Positions 37,010 through 49,020 of a stretch of DNA of 64,000 nt are shown piece after piece (positions within the stretch are counted from its first letter, which is position 1; every line of letters starts with the position of its first letter). Both the position numbers and the translations under genes were made by a program. This DNA is from Bostrychus sinensis (taxonomy: Eukaryota; Chordata; Actinopteri; Gobiiformes; Eleotridae): assembly GCA_020698575.1 (NCBI GenBank), contig CM036254.1:24280026-24344025 (forward strand). The letters are read 5' to 3'. The notes below the pieces were generated by a model. That model saw only the letters and a program-made list of their open reading frames with translations, made no database searches and was not told the origin of the DNA.

Positions 37010-37470
37010 GTGGAGCGGCAGATCTATCCGTCTAGTCATGGAAATTATTTTTGGATCGCTTTATAAGGCAGCCAAACCAAGCCTCATTCACTGAGTATCA
37101 AACATGTGGGGTACGGTCCATATGAAAGTCTTTATAAAACCCTATAGTGTGCCTCCTTCTCGGTTTCAGACCTTTCCCCACTTGGCTGTCTTGTCATCCT
37201 CGGGGCTGTGTAAGCTCTGTGGTTTTGGCATGCCGGTGCACAGATTCTGGTAGTTCCTGTTGTGGGGAAAAGGGACTATTACGACCCCTCCACTGCTACA
37301 GTTCGCAGCACAATTATCATAATTATCATTTCACCAAATAGCGGTACGATACCCAGAGATGCAGCCGCCACGGGGTTTTGAATGTCAGCGAGATGTGCCA
37401 AAGATGTTTCTATTTTGCAGCGGGTTTTACATCTAGTCCCTTTGGTGCCTTCAGCCTGGGAAAGTAGGAG
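37010..37470. promoter_or_regulatory. Candidate conserved non-coding block
   Basis: Balanced composition, repeat-free; carries TCATGGAAATTATTTTTGG (about 37,036) and CACAATTATCATAATTATCA (about 37,310), the latter a partly symmetric pair of AT-hook/homeodomain-like sites. Confidence 0.25.
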
Positions 37471-37974
37471 CAAACTTACATGTAATGCTTCACTGAAAGA
37501 GCAGCCACTGTGTCAAATTTATGAGCTATCCTAGGTACAAATATATGACCTATGCCGGAAGCGATGGGATATCCACTTGGGTCTCATGCTGAGGAAAGGG
37601 AAGTCAATAGTTGTCCATCCATAATGCATTTTTTCCAAATTATTGCATTAGACATTGTTTATATTAATGATAAAAGACTTCCTAAATATTAGAAACACTT
37701 GCAAGCCCTTGAGGAATAAAACATTTTTATTAAGTTTAACAGTAAAGATTTAACTTATTTCATCAGCCTTTTCTGCTTTTAGTTTAAGAATCAGGTCACT
37801 CCCTCATGGCGTTGGATTAAAATATTGCCAGTCATTGTCTATGTTTAAGTAAATACAGCTAATATGTATTTGCACAAAATAGTAAGCAGACCCAAATGTA
37901 CTCCTCCAGAGATTGTATTTGTAAGATATTTTAGGCTCTTTCTTTTATTAGATAGAGAGAGAGGAATGAAAAGA

Positions 37975-38014
37975 AAACCATGGTCTGCCAGGTGAGCTAC
38001 CAAAGTGCCACACA
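37975..38014 (-). mobile_element. Possible SINE head fragment (A-box-like)
   Basis: On the minus strand the sequence TTGGTAGCTCACCTGGCAGA resembles the D-arm/A-box region of a tRNA-derived SINE head. No B box follows, so the call is weak. Confidence 0.3.
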
Positions 38015-39289
38015 TTTGTTTTGTTTTTACAGGCCTTTATCACTTTATCGCATTAGTCATAGGCATTTTGATTGTGTTATCTCTTTTTTAAGGATTTTAT
38101 ACAATCAATATTTATAATGATTGAAACTACTTAAAACTGAAGAGAACATTTCTGCATCTGCCATCAAAATAGGGGAAATGTATTTATCGACCATTTGGAG
38201 TGAGGAGCAGTGGTTAGGATCAGATTTTCTGTATTTTTATATCCCTCATAAATCTCAACCCTCTACTTTGGTGGGCTTTCTTACAAACATTAAAATGTCA
38301 ATGAAAACTGCTGAATCGAACAATTACTTCCTTAAAATCAGGTCACAGGTTCAACAGGGGGTCTGGTCATCACTCTCCTGTGCACACTGAAAGGCCAAAC
38401 AGTCAGATTTCAATGATTTATACATAGGCACACATACACGTCTCCTAAAGTCACACCTACTTTATTTCCTCTCTTTCCTAACTGTAGCACTCACTTCATT
38501 TAACAGCACACTTGTACATACTTGTGGCAGCTGAAAGTCCCACTGAAGCCGCTTTTCCTTCATTAAGATATATTTCACTGGCAAAGAATTCTGGGTGCAG
38601 CCTGTTTCAATAAGATCCCAGTGGACTCAGCATGGCTCATTTATCAACATTAAGGACGTTTTTGGAGCTCTGGACAGGTGCTTAAACCTGCACAAAGCTG
38701 TGTAAATAGGTAATATTGCAATAGTGCCTCAAAGCAACAAGAGCCTTAACAACTTATAATGATAGACCTTTAATGTTACAAGTTATTTTCTATGTTATTT
38801 TCTAAACATTTCACCTTTTCAAAATACAGAAAAGAAATATGATGGCCAGAGAATCACTTCAACATTATCAATAGCTCACTTTCTTTAGGCCACAAACCTA
38901 CCTGAATTATGTGTAAATGTTCACATCATAGCTAATGATTTGTAATTTGATCCTCAAACCTTCCAAAATTGCTAAATCTGGTTTCCATTTAAAGCACTTT
39001 ATTTAACTACTTAATGGTTCTGAGCACAGCCTTAGATATGGCTCTGCAGAAAAACAAAACTACGTTTGTTGACACAAATGCACAGCAATAGTCCTTTTTT
39101 GGATCGACAGCATGTGTGACTGTGACACTTTAAGCAGTTGAAACATCTAAAGGAAAGAATTTGTGCCTCACGTTTTCTTTTTAAGATATAATAATACAAT
39201 AACTGTTTAGCTTATTGTGTAAACAGTATGTACATAAGGGGTTACCTATAGTACCAAAATTTAAGTTTTTAACTACTCTGCCAAAAAAA
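38015..39289. other. Unique AT-rich non-coding DNA
   Basis: No gene or repeat was recognised; the 12-base A run near 39,283 abuts the hAT end that follows. Confidence 0.45.
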
Positions 39290-39358
39290 AAAAACGTTCT
39301 CTAAAAAGTGATCAGGTATAAAATTGAGTCTCACAATCAGACCAGATGAGAACCACTG
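39290..39358 (-). mobile_element. hAT-type terminal inverted repeat, right end
   Basis: It ends TCTCACAATCAGACC then AGATGAGAACCACTG, the reverse complement of the end at 28,469 with several differences. The two ends face outward 10.9 kb apart. Flanking 8-mers (GACTAGAC at the left end, ATTTAGAA here) do not match. Confidence 0.6.
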
Positions 39359-39665
39359 ATTTAGAATATACAACAGTTAAAACCAGCCATCACCAGATAA
39401 ACCAAGGGCTTTGGACGTACTACAGTCTGAAGGCTCTATTTTGACAATAATTTTGACAGCAAAATTGTAAATGACCCTCACATTAAGTTCTTGATGATAC
39501 AGATGTTGCTTTTCATGCTACTGCATTAACAATAAATTCAAATATATTGTTTAGTCTTAACACGAAGTTAAAATGTGTATAGCTCTACTTGGTGTTTGTG
39601 CAATAAGCCCAGGCAGTGTGTACTGGAGTCTATGTTACCTTGAGGGATGAATGTGAGGAATTCAT

Positions 39666-39695
39666 CACCTGGCCCAGGTGCACGTTCCCCACCTG
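39666..39695. promoter_or_regulatory. Triple E-box cluster (CACCTG/CAGGTG)
   Basis: CACCTG at 39,666-39,671, CAGGTG at 39,675-39,680 and CACCTG at 39,690-39,695. The first two form the palindrome CACCTGGCCCAGGTG (7-bp arms about one base). Paired CACCTN boxes are the classic arrangement bound by ZEB/Snail or bHLH factors. Function is inferred. Confidence 0.35.
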
Positions 39696-41129
39696 ACTCA
39701 CTGGGGTCACTGAGCCAGCCTGTCCTGCTTTATAGGCTTCTCCTCCTCCTGTCCAAGCAGCCATGTAATGAAGCCCTAATGACGCTGTCACTCCAACTGT
39801 CACTTATCTTCACCTAAAAAAGGCAAAGAGTGTGAAACACAGGGCAAAAGGTAAAGCCAGTGGGCAAAAGAGAAGCCTATGACAAATGTGTTTATGTTAA
39901 AGAAAGAATATGAAGCTTTTCCATCTTCTGCTCAGTGATCTATAGGCAGCTGTCATGTAACTTTTGCTATAATTTCTTGCCTCTACCCATGTAAGCAAAA
40001 GAGTTGGAGGAATACAGCATTAGGGAAGTGTTGTTGTTTTTTTGTTGTTTCAGAAAAAATGCAGCTATTATTGTTTTAGATTATCACCAGAGTTAAAGAG
40101 ATACTTTGCTTAGTGCTAAAATATATGCAAATGTGTTGTACAAATGCAACAAATGGACTCTAGTACACTAAGCAGAACGTAATGTAACACTTTTTCCTAC
40201 TACTTTGTTTAATCGTTAGGTTGTATACACACATCACAAAAGTAAGACAAAAAATCCTGCAACAAACTCATACTTTATTTTAACTCTCAAAAAATATCTT
40301 CTATGTCACTATCCTGCCTCCAGTTGATATATCTTTTATACCTTGATGCAATGTTGTGCCCTGGAACTCTACACTGTCTACATCTACAGGGGAGTATTTG
40401 CAAAACCAGACTGAATTTGTCTATAAAGAAAAGGTTATTCACTCTGTAAGTTAACTTGTCAATAAAGCATGAAAATGTAATACAAAGGCAATTCCTTTTT
40501 AATTTTATGCTCCTATTTTCAGGAAAGAGATCACATAATATTGCTTTGTCTGTAAACAGTACAGTGCAGCTCCATTGCTTACCCTCAGCTCCAATCACTG
40601 CTTGTACCTCCTCTTCACCACAGTGTGGAGCCAGTGAGCCTTTTCCCTGAAAAGCAGAGAGAGAGAGAAATGTTTTTAATACAGCTGAGTGAAAGGCTGA
40701 GGCAGAAAGTGAGGAGGGGGAGCAGTGTACAGTTGTCTGGCAAACCCTGAGATTTCCTGATTAAAAGCATGTGCTGGAGCCCGATTTCTAAGCTCTGACA
40801 GACAGACCGCAGCAGATACATAGACATGAACAAAGGACCAGGACCTCCACATATGAAATGCTAAGAAGTACACGTTTGGCTGCTGTAACACATTTGGAAA
40901 TGATAGAGTGTATATGTTTAGGGAGGCATGCATGGGTGAGGTAGAGGTTTCCTTCTCTACCTTAACATTGTTGTATCTGTTCACGCTGAATTGACCAAAT
41001 CAATCACTCTATGAGAAAGGGTAACTTGAAGGGTAACAAAAGAAAAACATGAAATTTCCCATTGTAGGAGATAGCTAACTACTTTATGTGTCGTCATGTT
41101 GTGTGTAGATTCATTGTGCCATAACATCA
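39696..41129. other. Unique AT-rich non-coding DNA
   Basis: No gene or repeat was recognised. Frames of about 100 codons at 40,287-40,598 and 40,676-40,984 (minus) have no family signature. Confidence 0.45.
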
Positions 41130-41460
41130 GCGGTGAAAGTGCTCAAAATATAGTTCAGTTTTAAGTGAATTATTGTAACTGCAAAGTAAAATCTACTTCT
41201 ACTGCCACGACATTTCCAAACTTGGGCTCGAACCCAGAACCTTCTGGCGAGAGTGCGACCTACCTCACCAGTGAGATCAAAATATTTTGTACTTAGTGAC
41301 ATTTTTTTCCTGAAATTTCTTTGTGTATTAGTAAAATTTTGTTTAAAATGGAAGTACAAGGTCTTCTAACCCTAACCCTAACCCTGTACTTAATATAATG
41401 TACTTCAAGTAAATTAGTGAAAGTAGAGTGAAAGTATCTAGTTACTTTCCACTTCTGCAT
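41130..41460. mobile_element. Tol2-like element with tRNA-like module and telomere-like repeats
   Basis: Edges carry worn Tol2-like wording (GCGGTGAAAGTGCTC at left; GTACTTCAAGTAAATTAG and TTTCCACTTCTG at right). The interior reads AAAATCTACTTCTACTGCC, then a block whose reverse complement has a perfect B box GGTTCGAGCCC (plus 41,226-41,236 region) and an A-box-like TGGTGAGGTAGG (10 of 12 consensus positions) about 24 bp upstream. The spacing is shorter than in real tRNAs. The same composite occurs at 29.4 kb. Confidence 0.6.
41367..41385. repeat. Short interstitial telomere-like (CCCTAA)3
   Basis: TAACCCTAACCCTAACCCT, about 3.2 units of the vertebrate telomere repeat, inside the hAT-like element. 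Confidence 0.9.
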
Positions 41461-42699
41461 AACAGTAACAATAAGCTGAAGCAGGCCAAGGAAAGGCAAG
41501 ACGGAGCCAGAAAAGTGAAGTTAATCACAAAGAACAGCAAAGTTTAACCTTAGACAAACTAGATGCATAACATAAGCTTTCAAATAAAAATGATAATATT
41601 GTTGCAAACGTCAGAACTGGGCAGAAAACTGTGCACAAAATGACAACATAGCAACTCTTTTGTTCTCGAAGTGGTTTGCTGCAATGCCAAGGCTTTGAAG
41701 CTGACGACTGACATATCCAGACAAAAGCATAAAAATGTGGGGACGGACCATGGCCCAAATAAAATAACTGTATTACTTTTCTTTACCCAGAGTTTGCATG
41801 TGGTTTGCGTTTCATTGTGATCTTTCACCATGCTTTTGGTGTGGCCCTTTTTAGAAATAATAAATATTTATACAATGTTTGGAAGACATCTTTCAGTCTT
41901 CTCTCACTGCTGTGGTTTCAAAAACACACATGCTGACTAGTTTACCTCTAGACAAACATTTGAAGGAAAGGTCCGAGGATGGTATGGAATATAAAAATAC
42001 ATTCATCTCTGTATGTTAGAACAAATCTGACATTATGAGATTTCTACCAGCATGAAGCATTAGCCACACTATAGTAAAGTCCACAATGGGAGTTTGTGTA
42101 AGACTGTGCCCAAGCAAAGTGGTCACATCTGTGTCACAGTGATTGTCTGGTTCTCCTTCTTATCTTGTGTTTATCTGGCTCTCAGAACCCACTGCCAGCA
42201 GTCACACAGATCATTACAAACTCCTGTCACAACGTATTTGTGTTAGCTCTGATTAATGGCCTGTGCTCGCAATGAGAGACAAACACTGATTAAGAAGGAA
42301 AAGGAATGACTTGTTTGATTTTAAAAAGCAGTTCACCATAGCCCTACCGCTCTACCATGACACTTCAGTCCTGCACCACTTCAAATGAACAGAGGAGGCT
42401 AATGTCTGCAAAGTACTGCAAAATTCAACTACCTGTGGACTGTGACTTCTAAGTTTAAAAGATCTACACAGCCACTGAGGAGACAGACATGCATTACAGA
42501 GCTTCTTTCTGAAATGCTGTGATTGCTTCCCTTTACTGGAGCATTATACAATTGTAACACATCCTTTCATGCTGATTTGATAATGTAATTCCATTACAGT
42601 AAATGTTATTTTGCCTACCCTAGTGGCTAATCACAGTACTACATATTATTTTTGGCACTCTTATCTAAAGGCAATCTAAAATCAGAAGTGAAAAGCACA
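41461..42699. other. Unique non-coding DNA
   Basis: No gene or repeat was recognised; short minus frames at 41,525-41,831 overlap without protein signature. Confidence 0.45.
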
Positions 42700-42800
42700 G
42701 TAGAGTCAGTAAATTTTTAAATTTATTACATTTTTTAAATGCTTTCTGAGTACATTTTCTAAAACATACTTTTACTTGAACATATTTTTAACATATTTTT
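42700..42800. mobile_element. Tol2-like hAT fragment
   Basis: CTTTCTGAGTAC, TTTCTAAAACATAC and TTTTACTTGAACA closely follow the wording of 23,680-23,735 (CTTTCTGAGTACTTG, TTCTAAAATGTG, TTTTACTTGAGTA), showing shared ancestry. It is a truncated copy next to a fuller element. Confidence 0.5.
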
Positions 42801-42922
42801 ATTTCATAAACTAATAATGAGAATAATTTTAATAAAAATTTGGATATTAAAATCTTGAGGCTATTACATGGTAAGGGGTTAGATCGTTAGGCAATACATT
42901 ACTCATTTTGGTTAGTCAGCGG

Positions 42923-43488
42923 CAGTGGTGGACTGTAATAAAGTAAAAGTTTCTTTACTTAAGTACAATTTTTATGCATCTGTGCTTTACCTAAGTAGAT
43001 TTTTACAAGGGATACATTTACTTCACTACATTTTAGAGCAAGTATCTGTACTTTTTACTCCAATACATTTCTGAGTTTGTTTGAAATACAAAGTATTTTG
43101 AGTTTTAGTTTGAAGTTTTTTTTTTTTTTTTTCATACACTCATTAAAGACAGACAGTACTTAAATATAAAAGATGCAGTACAGTAGTGCTCCTTTAGAAA
43201 TATCAAAATAATAAAGACAGAAGACCTCACTGACAGATTCACCAGTTTGTTCATTTCATCTGGAATCAGAACAATTTTTCAGCAAAATCCCTCACATTTA
43301 ACTTATTTCTGAGTTGTTGAGTCTGTGCAAAATACTTTTACTTTTTTACTCACAAGTACATTTGAAAGTAAGTACTTTTATACTTTTACTTAAGTAGAAA
43401 TTTTAAGTTGATGCTTTTACTTTTCACTTTTACTTTACTTTTTGTACTTTAACTTAAGCAAAGAAATTGTGTACTTCTTCCACCTCTG
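42923..43488. mobile_element. Near-complete Tol2-like hAT MITE (566 bp)
   Basis: It starts CAGTGGTGGACTG and ends TCTTCCACCTCTG, imperfect inverted ends of the Tol2/hAT type (usual CAGAGGTG). Sub-terminal repeats such as TTTACTTAAGTAC, TTTACCTAAGTAG, TACTTTTACTTAAGTAG and ACTTTAACTTAAGC fill both sides. No transposase frame, so it is non-autonomous. The flanking 8-mers (GTCAGCGG and AGCAGGGT) do not form a clean duplication. Confidence 0.8.
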
Positions 43489-45189
43489 AGCAGGGTTTAT
43501 CTTCAGATACATCTTCAGATTTGTTATTGTGCTGCACAATATTCTTTGACTAGCACCATAAAAAACTTGCTAATGCATCTTTAACACAAGTTGAAACCTA
43601 ACTGTGACAGGTGGGATTTACAAAAGTGATTATCAAGGTAAATGATTATGTTATTATGAGCACAAGACAAACTGAAAATAAACTGACTTACAGTCTTGGA
43701 AACCTACTGCAGGTTTAATTGTTTAGCCCTGACAAGCAAAAATCTGTAAGAAGAAATATTATTGGCAACCTGCAGTGAAGTGTGAAATCTCAACAGCACA
43801 TTCGAACAAGAACCTCTCTTGTTCACAGGGCTTGCTCAATCCCTTATGTAAACCTCAACATTCCCACAATCACGTTGCCTTTTGGTAGCTCACCTGTCCC
43901 GGCTTGAATACTGCTGAGAACAGCATGAGGTAGTGAAGGATGTGCCACTTTTATCTCTTGGCCTTGGGGTTGCTATATATACTTTGCCAACACATTGCGT
44001 TACTATGGCTTTAAGCAAGTAGCTACAGTAAAATTAATTGCAATGTAGGGGAGATGGTAGGACATACTTTGCCTCGACACGCCAGTTTGGACAGTAAAAG
44101 CCCATGACATGTTGTGTACAATAACTCTGGGTTATCACAGTGTGGAGACTGACTGGAAAGGGCTGTGCTGGTCAATGCAGCTGTATATTCTGGCCCCATG
44201 GCTGCTTTGCATTAAGACTATTCCCTGATTCCCTTTGGTGAAATTTGTTATCTACCATGCGACTGCCTGGCTTCCATTAAGCCTCACACTTCCCCCGTGA
44301 CTTCCTATGTAGTACCTCTTCTATGGCAGTGACGCAGCACAGTGACAGATGAAGTCTTTCTCCACGATTTGGACTGAAGTTTATTTACGCATTGGCAGTC
44401 TCAGCAGGACTTGGGACATTTGCAGAGGGGAAAGACAATCAGTAAAATTCCTTTACATATGCAATCATACATTTATATGTTTACACCATCTGTCATATCT
44501 ATCAACGGTAAGTTCAAAAGTGGGAAGCAAATCAAATAGAGCATGAAGTTGGGCCTTATCTGTAGAGCTCATAGCAGTCATACAGTAAAAATGTGGTAAT
44601 GCATATTTATGATAACCTAAACCTACATAAACCTATTGGCCTCTGTGAGGCTGATAAAACACGTTGGCGCCTGAGGAGAGCTGATACCACACGTCAGGAT
44701 GAGTGATTGTGAGAGAGAAATGAGACTTTCAAACATTTGACCAAACAGATAACTCCACATCTCTGCCAAGCCCTTTATCACTCAGTGTCATGGCTTATCA
44801 CTGCCCTCCTTTTGCTGACCCTGCTCTTCATATTTCTGTTACTATGGTGCTAGACGTGTGGTGGCCATCCTTATACTTTTCTTCTTTTTAACAGACCGTT
44901 TTCTTAAGCAAAGCAGTGTGTTGTGGCTGGAGACCATGGGCTCATTTGGGACACAATAAAATGAGCCATTAACTCAAAACAGAACTAACATTCCCCTGGA
45001 GCTAGGTCGAAGGAAAGGTGGTCCCATAATTTCATGCTAAATGATCACAGACAGTGATGATCAATGGTAAAGGTTTGGAAGATGAGCACAGTTCAATATG
45101 AACCTTGCCAATGAATTACACATGCAAATATAAAAATAGCAAAACATTAAGGGTCATTTGTTTAATGCTAGGGATTTTTAAATCTTCTG

Positions 45190-45190
<1 letters not shown>
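43489..45190. other. Unique non-coding DNA
   Basis: No gene or transposon was recognised. The 44,150-44,350 portion is less AT-rich, with ATGGCTGCTTTGCATTAAGA; possibly regulatory. Confidence 0.4.

Positions 45191-45224
<34 letters not shown>
45191..45224. repeat. (AC)17 microsatellite
   Basis: An uninterrupted AC dinucleotide tract of 34 bp. Confidence 0.97.
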
Positions 45225-45227
<3 letters not shown>

Positions 45228-45704
45228 AAATGCTTTGGACGACCCCACACAGCTCCTGTTTTGGAAACTATCCTACAGTGCTGATTCAGACATGAATCCT
45301 GTACTAACTCGTGTAGTTAATTGTGACTTCAGAAGATAAACAAACATGGAAGACTGCTTTATGGCATTTAAGCAAAAAATCATAAAAGGAGAAAAAGAAA
45401 GTGGATGAAACCTTGCTGAAAAGACATATGAGCTGTTACAGGCTTGCAGTGAGAGCTAAAGGTGAATTGGATGTAAACATCATCTTGGCAACGTCCCCCG
45501 GCCGTCCTCATTGACATTGCTCCATCGTGAGCATCATAAACAGACTAAAAGCAATAAAATAATATTAATGATTCCACTCATGGGGACATTTAGTACAAAT
45601 AATCAGTTGCGAGAATCCTATGATCAGATTACTCTCCCCAAACTCTGGGAGAGGCAAGAAAATGGTCTACACTTATGCCCCACCAGAGGAGGACTTAAAC
45701 AGGA

Positions 45705-45845
45705 ATATAAAGCCAAATTCACACTGAATCCGTTGCGTGTCCGTTACGTGACCCGTACGACTCCTTCAAGAAATAGACGCAATGCAAGTCAATGCGTCAG
45801 TTCACACTGGCTGCGTTGCGGTACGTCTGCGTGTTGGGCTTAACT
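45705..45845. repeat. CpG-bearing repeat-like segment
   Basis: AATTCACACTGAATCCGTTG, CGTTACGTGACCCGTACG, GACGCAATGCAAGTCAATGC and TTCACACTGGCTGCGTTGCG form an unusual CpG-dense stretch with a repeated TTCACACTG phrase. It resembles a dispersed fish repeat with 'ttcacactg ... gcaagtcaatg' wording; class unknown. Confidence 0.45.
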
Positions 45846-47448
45846 CTCTTAATTTAACTAAATACTCCTAGCCTCCATTCACAACCTCTAAAATCAGGAT
45901 AATGTGATCAGGTCTATGTCTCCGCATTGAGAAACCTCCTACATTAGTGATGTTGTATTTATTTACCAAAGCAATAGGAGAAACACGCTGTAGTAATCAT
46001 ACTGAAGTGGTGTTTAGGCAGTGAGGTGTCTGCACACAATATGTGACCAAGTGTTTTACACAGACATTGATGGTTTAACAGTGGTTTTAGAGTGATAAAT
46101 CATACAACAGGAAGAGCTCGCTGTGCAGAAAAGGGAGAACCAACAGAAAGTGTGTGTAAAAGTATGAACACAACAAACTGAGTTTATCAAATGAGTCCAC
46201 AGTAAAAGACAACAGAAAAGCAGAAATGTCTAAATGTAGCATTGTTCGATTTCAACAGTACTTAATTCACTTTTATATAGTTGCTTTTTCAGATACAGTC
46301 TTAGTTTTTTTATGGTATGGATAAAACCTTATCGTGTTATCTTTATTTCCATTTCATACCTTTTCATCTTCTCTGTTGTTCTAGCTCCTTTTTGGGGGTG
46401 ACCACACAGTTCAGCCTCAGCTCCTTGCAGAGGCCCCACCTTGACAGCGCTCTGGTCCCAGTGTCAGGGTGATTGAGAGGGGTTATCAACCCAGACACTT
46501 CCCTTCTCTCCTCCTCTGGAGAAAGGCCTGGGAAAAGAATCAGGAGAAAGAAGTTGAGCTGTTTTCCTGATTGAAAGAAATGGACAGCTTTTCTCTAAAT
46601 GTAGCTGTCAGTGTGCACATTAATACACTGATCTAACTATTACAGCCAGTTTTGTTCTTTGAAAGGCCCATTTAGAGTGAGGGATTGTTGTTCAATATGG
46701 TATTAGTCGTAGCCTTAATGCACACTCCTCCATCTGCAGACAGTTACTTCTCTCATGCTCATTTTGATGAATGTTAGGATTAGTCTTTCAACCAAAAATT
46801 GTTTTCAAAGTTTCCTACATAGCTCTTCTGCTGGAGCATAGCACAATATAGCCGAATACAAATGGCAATGGATTTAATGGGAGCAGTGAAAACGTACTTT
46901 CTCTAATTGACAACAGCTGCTAAATTACTGTGGTAAGTGGAAATATGTTAGCAAACAGCTTTGTCCTTTGAACAAACAAAATACTTGTAATACCAATACA
47001 ATACACAAAATACCACTTAACTGATTACACCAACTGACAAACCCTAGCTAGACCCAAAATACAACATTATACAAGTTACAAAAGGCTGGTAATGCTAATG
47101 ACAATGACATAACCAACAATACTGCAAAAACTGGTGGATTTTGTTCTAATACACACACAGTATATAATTAAAAGCCTAGCACAAGTTACAAAAAAATGTA
47201 GAAATTACAATCTTAAACCTACTTTAACCTTGACCATGGACATTGCTCCATCCGCTGTTGTGTGCTGTCGTGTAAGTGTGTCCTGAGTTGGACACTTTTG
47301 CCAAAAAATTCTATTACTTTTTATATTCAACAAGTCACAAAATTGCTCATTTAAGTCAGACACACAAAAGTTCCAATATCAGACACTCTCACCTTTCTGG
47401 TGTTTTCAGCCTTATTTGTCAGATTTTTAGCTTGTGATTGGCTTTAGT
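45846..47448. other. Unique non-coding DNA
   Basis: No gene or repeat was recognised. The 46,380-46,520 segment is GC-richer but unassigned. Confidence 0.45.
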
Positions 47449-47480
47449 TTAAAGGGCCTATATTATGCTTTTTTGTAAGT
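47449..47480 (+). mobile_element. Solo end of TTAA-type MITE
   Basis: TTAAAGGGCCTATATTATGC closely matches the left end of the MITE at 9395-9470. No opposite end was identified downstream, so only one end can be supported. Confidence 0.45.
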
Positions 47481-48529
47481 CTTTTAAAGGACACATCTAG
47501 ATCAACATCTTACATTTTGTTGGTCATAAAATGTAATAATTATTGCAAAAATCTTAATTGAGAGGAGAGAGATGTTCTTTCCTATGCGCCTCTTTCCTCT
47601 GTGGGCAGGACTTACAGCAAGGAATCGAGGAGTTGAGGCTGTGAGGAGGCATGTTGGGATTCACCCAGGATAGTAGGTATTGTTCTATTATTGCAATAAA
47701 AAAATAAAAAAAACTTTATGCATTTGCAGTCGCATATATACAAGTGCTTAAAACTTGTGATAACACAGTGTTTGTAATTCAATCAACTGATTACTAATTC
47801 TTGTAAATTATTTGTTAAATTGTTAAAATACAAATACAAGTACTCTGATACTTTAGTGTGTGATAAATATTCCCAGTGATAAAGCAGTTAAAAGAATTGT
47901 TTCTTAGCTCGTTTGTTTACTTTTTTGTTTCGCTGTGACTAATGCAGCTATTATATTTTGGCATTTGTGAACCCATTGTTTAACAGTCATTTCATTAAAA
48001 GAGGTTCCCAAACTTTATAGCAGATTGACAGTAGGCTAAATACCTAATAAGTAACAAGTAAAGTAATTACTTCTTCATTGAGAGATTTTGTAATCATTAT
48101 AAATGTAGACACACCAGTCGCATTAAAAGCAGAAAGGTAAAGAGAAAAATTTTGATCATTACAATAGGCTAGCATGTGTTGGCTTGATGGTATAAACATT
48201 TTGTTTTTGATAATCCACACTCGCAATTGTGACATCAACAACATCTTTGACTAACAAACTACAAATGTTTGCCTTATTGATATTTACCCAATATGAAAAG
48301 ACAATTGGTGCAATGTGGGAACTTGTGAACTTCATCTACCACATTTACTGCAGAAATACATCTGATTCTGATACAAAGTACAGTGTTTCTTTCACTTTTA
48401 TTGGCATGATGTTTATCTTTGTGCGGCTCATGCTCTGAAAAAGGCGAAGTAACGTCCAAGAACAACGCTCTTTACATGTCAACACACACATACAGGGGTC
48501 ACCCAGCTGTGAAAAGAAGCCAAAATACA
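47481..48529. other. Unique AT-rich non-coding DNA
   Basis: No gene was recognised; frames of 60-70 codons near 48,229-48,530 lie on both strands without signature. Confidence 0.45.
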
Positions 48530-49020
48530 CTTCGCTAATCTGCTTGATCTAGCAATTTATTGACGACGAAAACTTCAAAAAGGGGTCGAAACTTGAGCCA
48601 CATGCATCTCCTTAACCATAGCCAATGCAATTTCCACTGGCGGTCAGGGGAGCGAGGGAGGTGCATGGGAAGAGACTGACCGGTCCAGGGTAAGAAGCTC
48701 TTTATTGCTTGCATTTAACATAAACCTGATTTAGCCCTGATGACAACCCATTGCGAGGGGTGAAAGATGAGATGCATTCTTTTCTCTCCCTCTCCTTTAA
48801 CTTAACTACCTCCTTTATTAGCTGGCCAGTCTGGGACACAAGCCATTTATTCTCCCTGACACGCTTTACCTACATACCTCCTGCACACGCCAAACGTATT
48901 ACACAGCCTAGGAATTTATATCATTTTTGGAAAGAAAAGTCTACAGTGTCTGGGTGCAGGGCTCATCGCTCATACACTAACTGCCCTTTATGGCCCGCAC
49001 AGTAGTGAGGCCCCTTATAT
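48530..49020. promoter_or_regulatory. Candidate conserved non-coding block
   Basis: About 490 bp without repeats, with dense homeodomain- and CCAAT-like strings: CAATTTATTGACGACG (48,554), ATAGCCAATGCAATTTCC, AGCTCTTTATTGCTTGC, CTTTATTAGCTGGCC and GCCATTTATTCTCC. The recurring TTTATT core is HOX/CDX-like. Function is inferred. Confidence 0.35.

Noticed and set aside
28469..39358. A single 10.9-kb hAT transposon
   Set aside because: Flanking 8-mers differ and no transposase remnant was recognised inside; kept only as a low-weight observation.
41205..41277. Possible minus-strand tRNA gene
   Set aside because: B box is perfect but A-B spacing is too short, no cloverleaf can be drawn with confidence, and the block recurs as part of a transposon.
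42923..43488. Clean 8-bp duplication around the Tol2-like MITE
   Set aside because: GTCAGCGG and AGCAGGGT agree at only about half of the positions, so no duplication is claimed.
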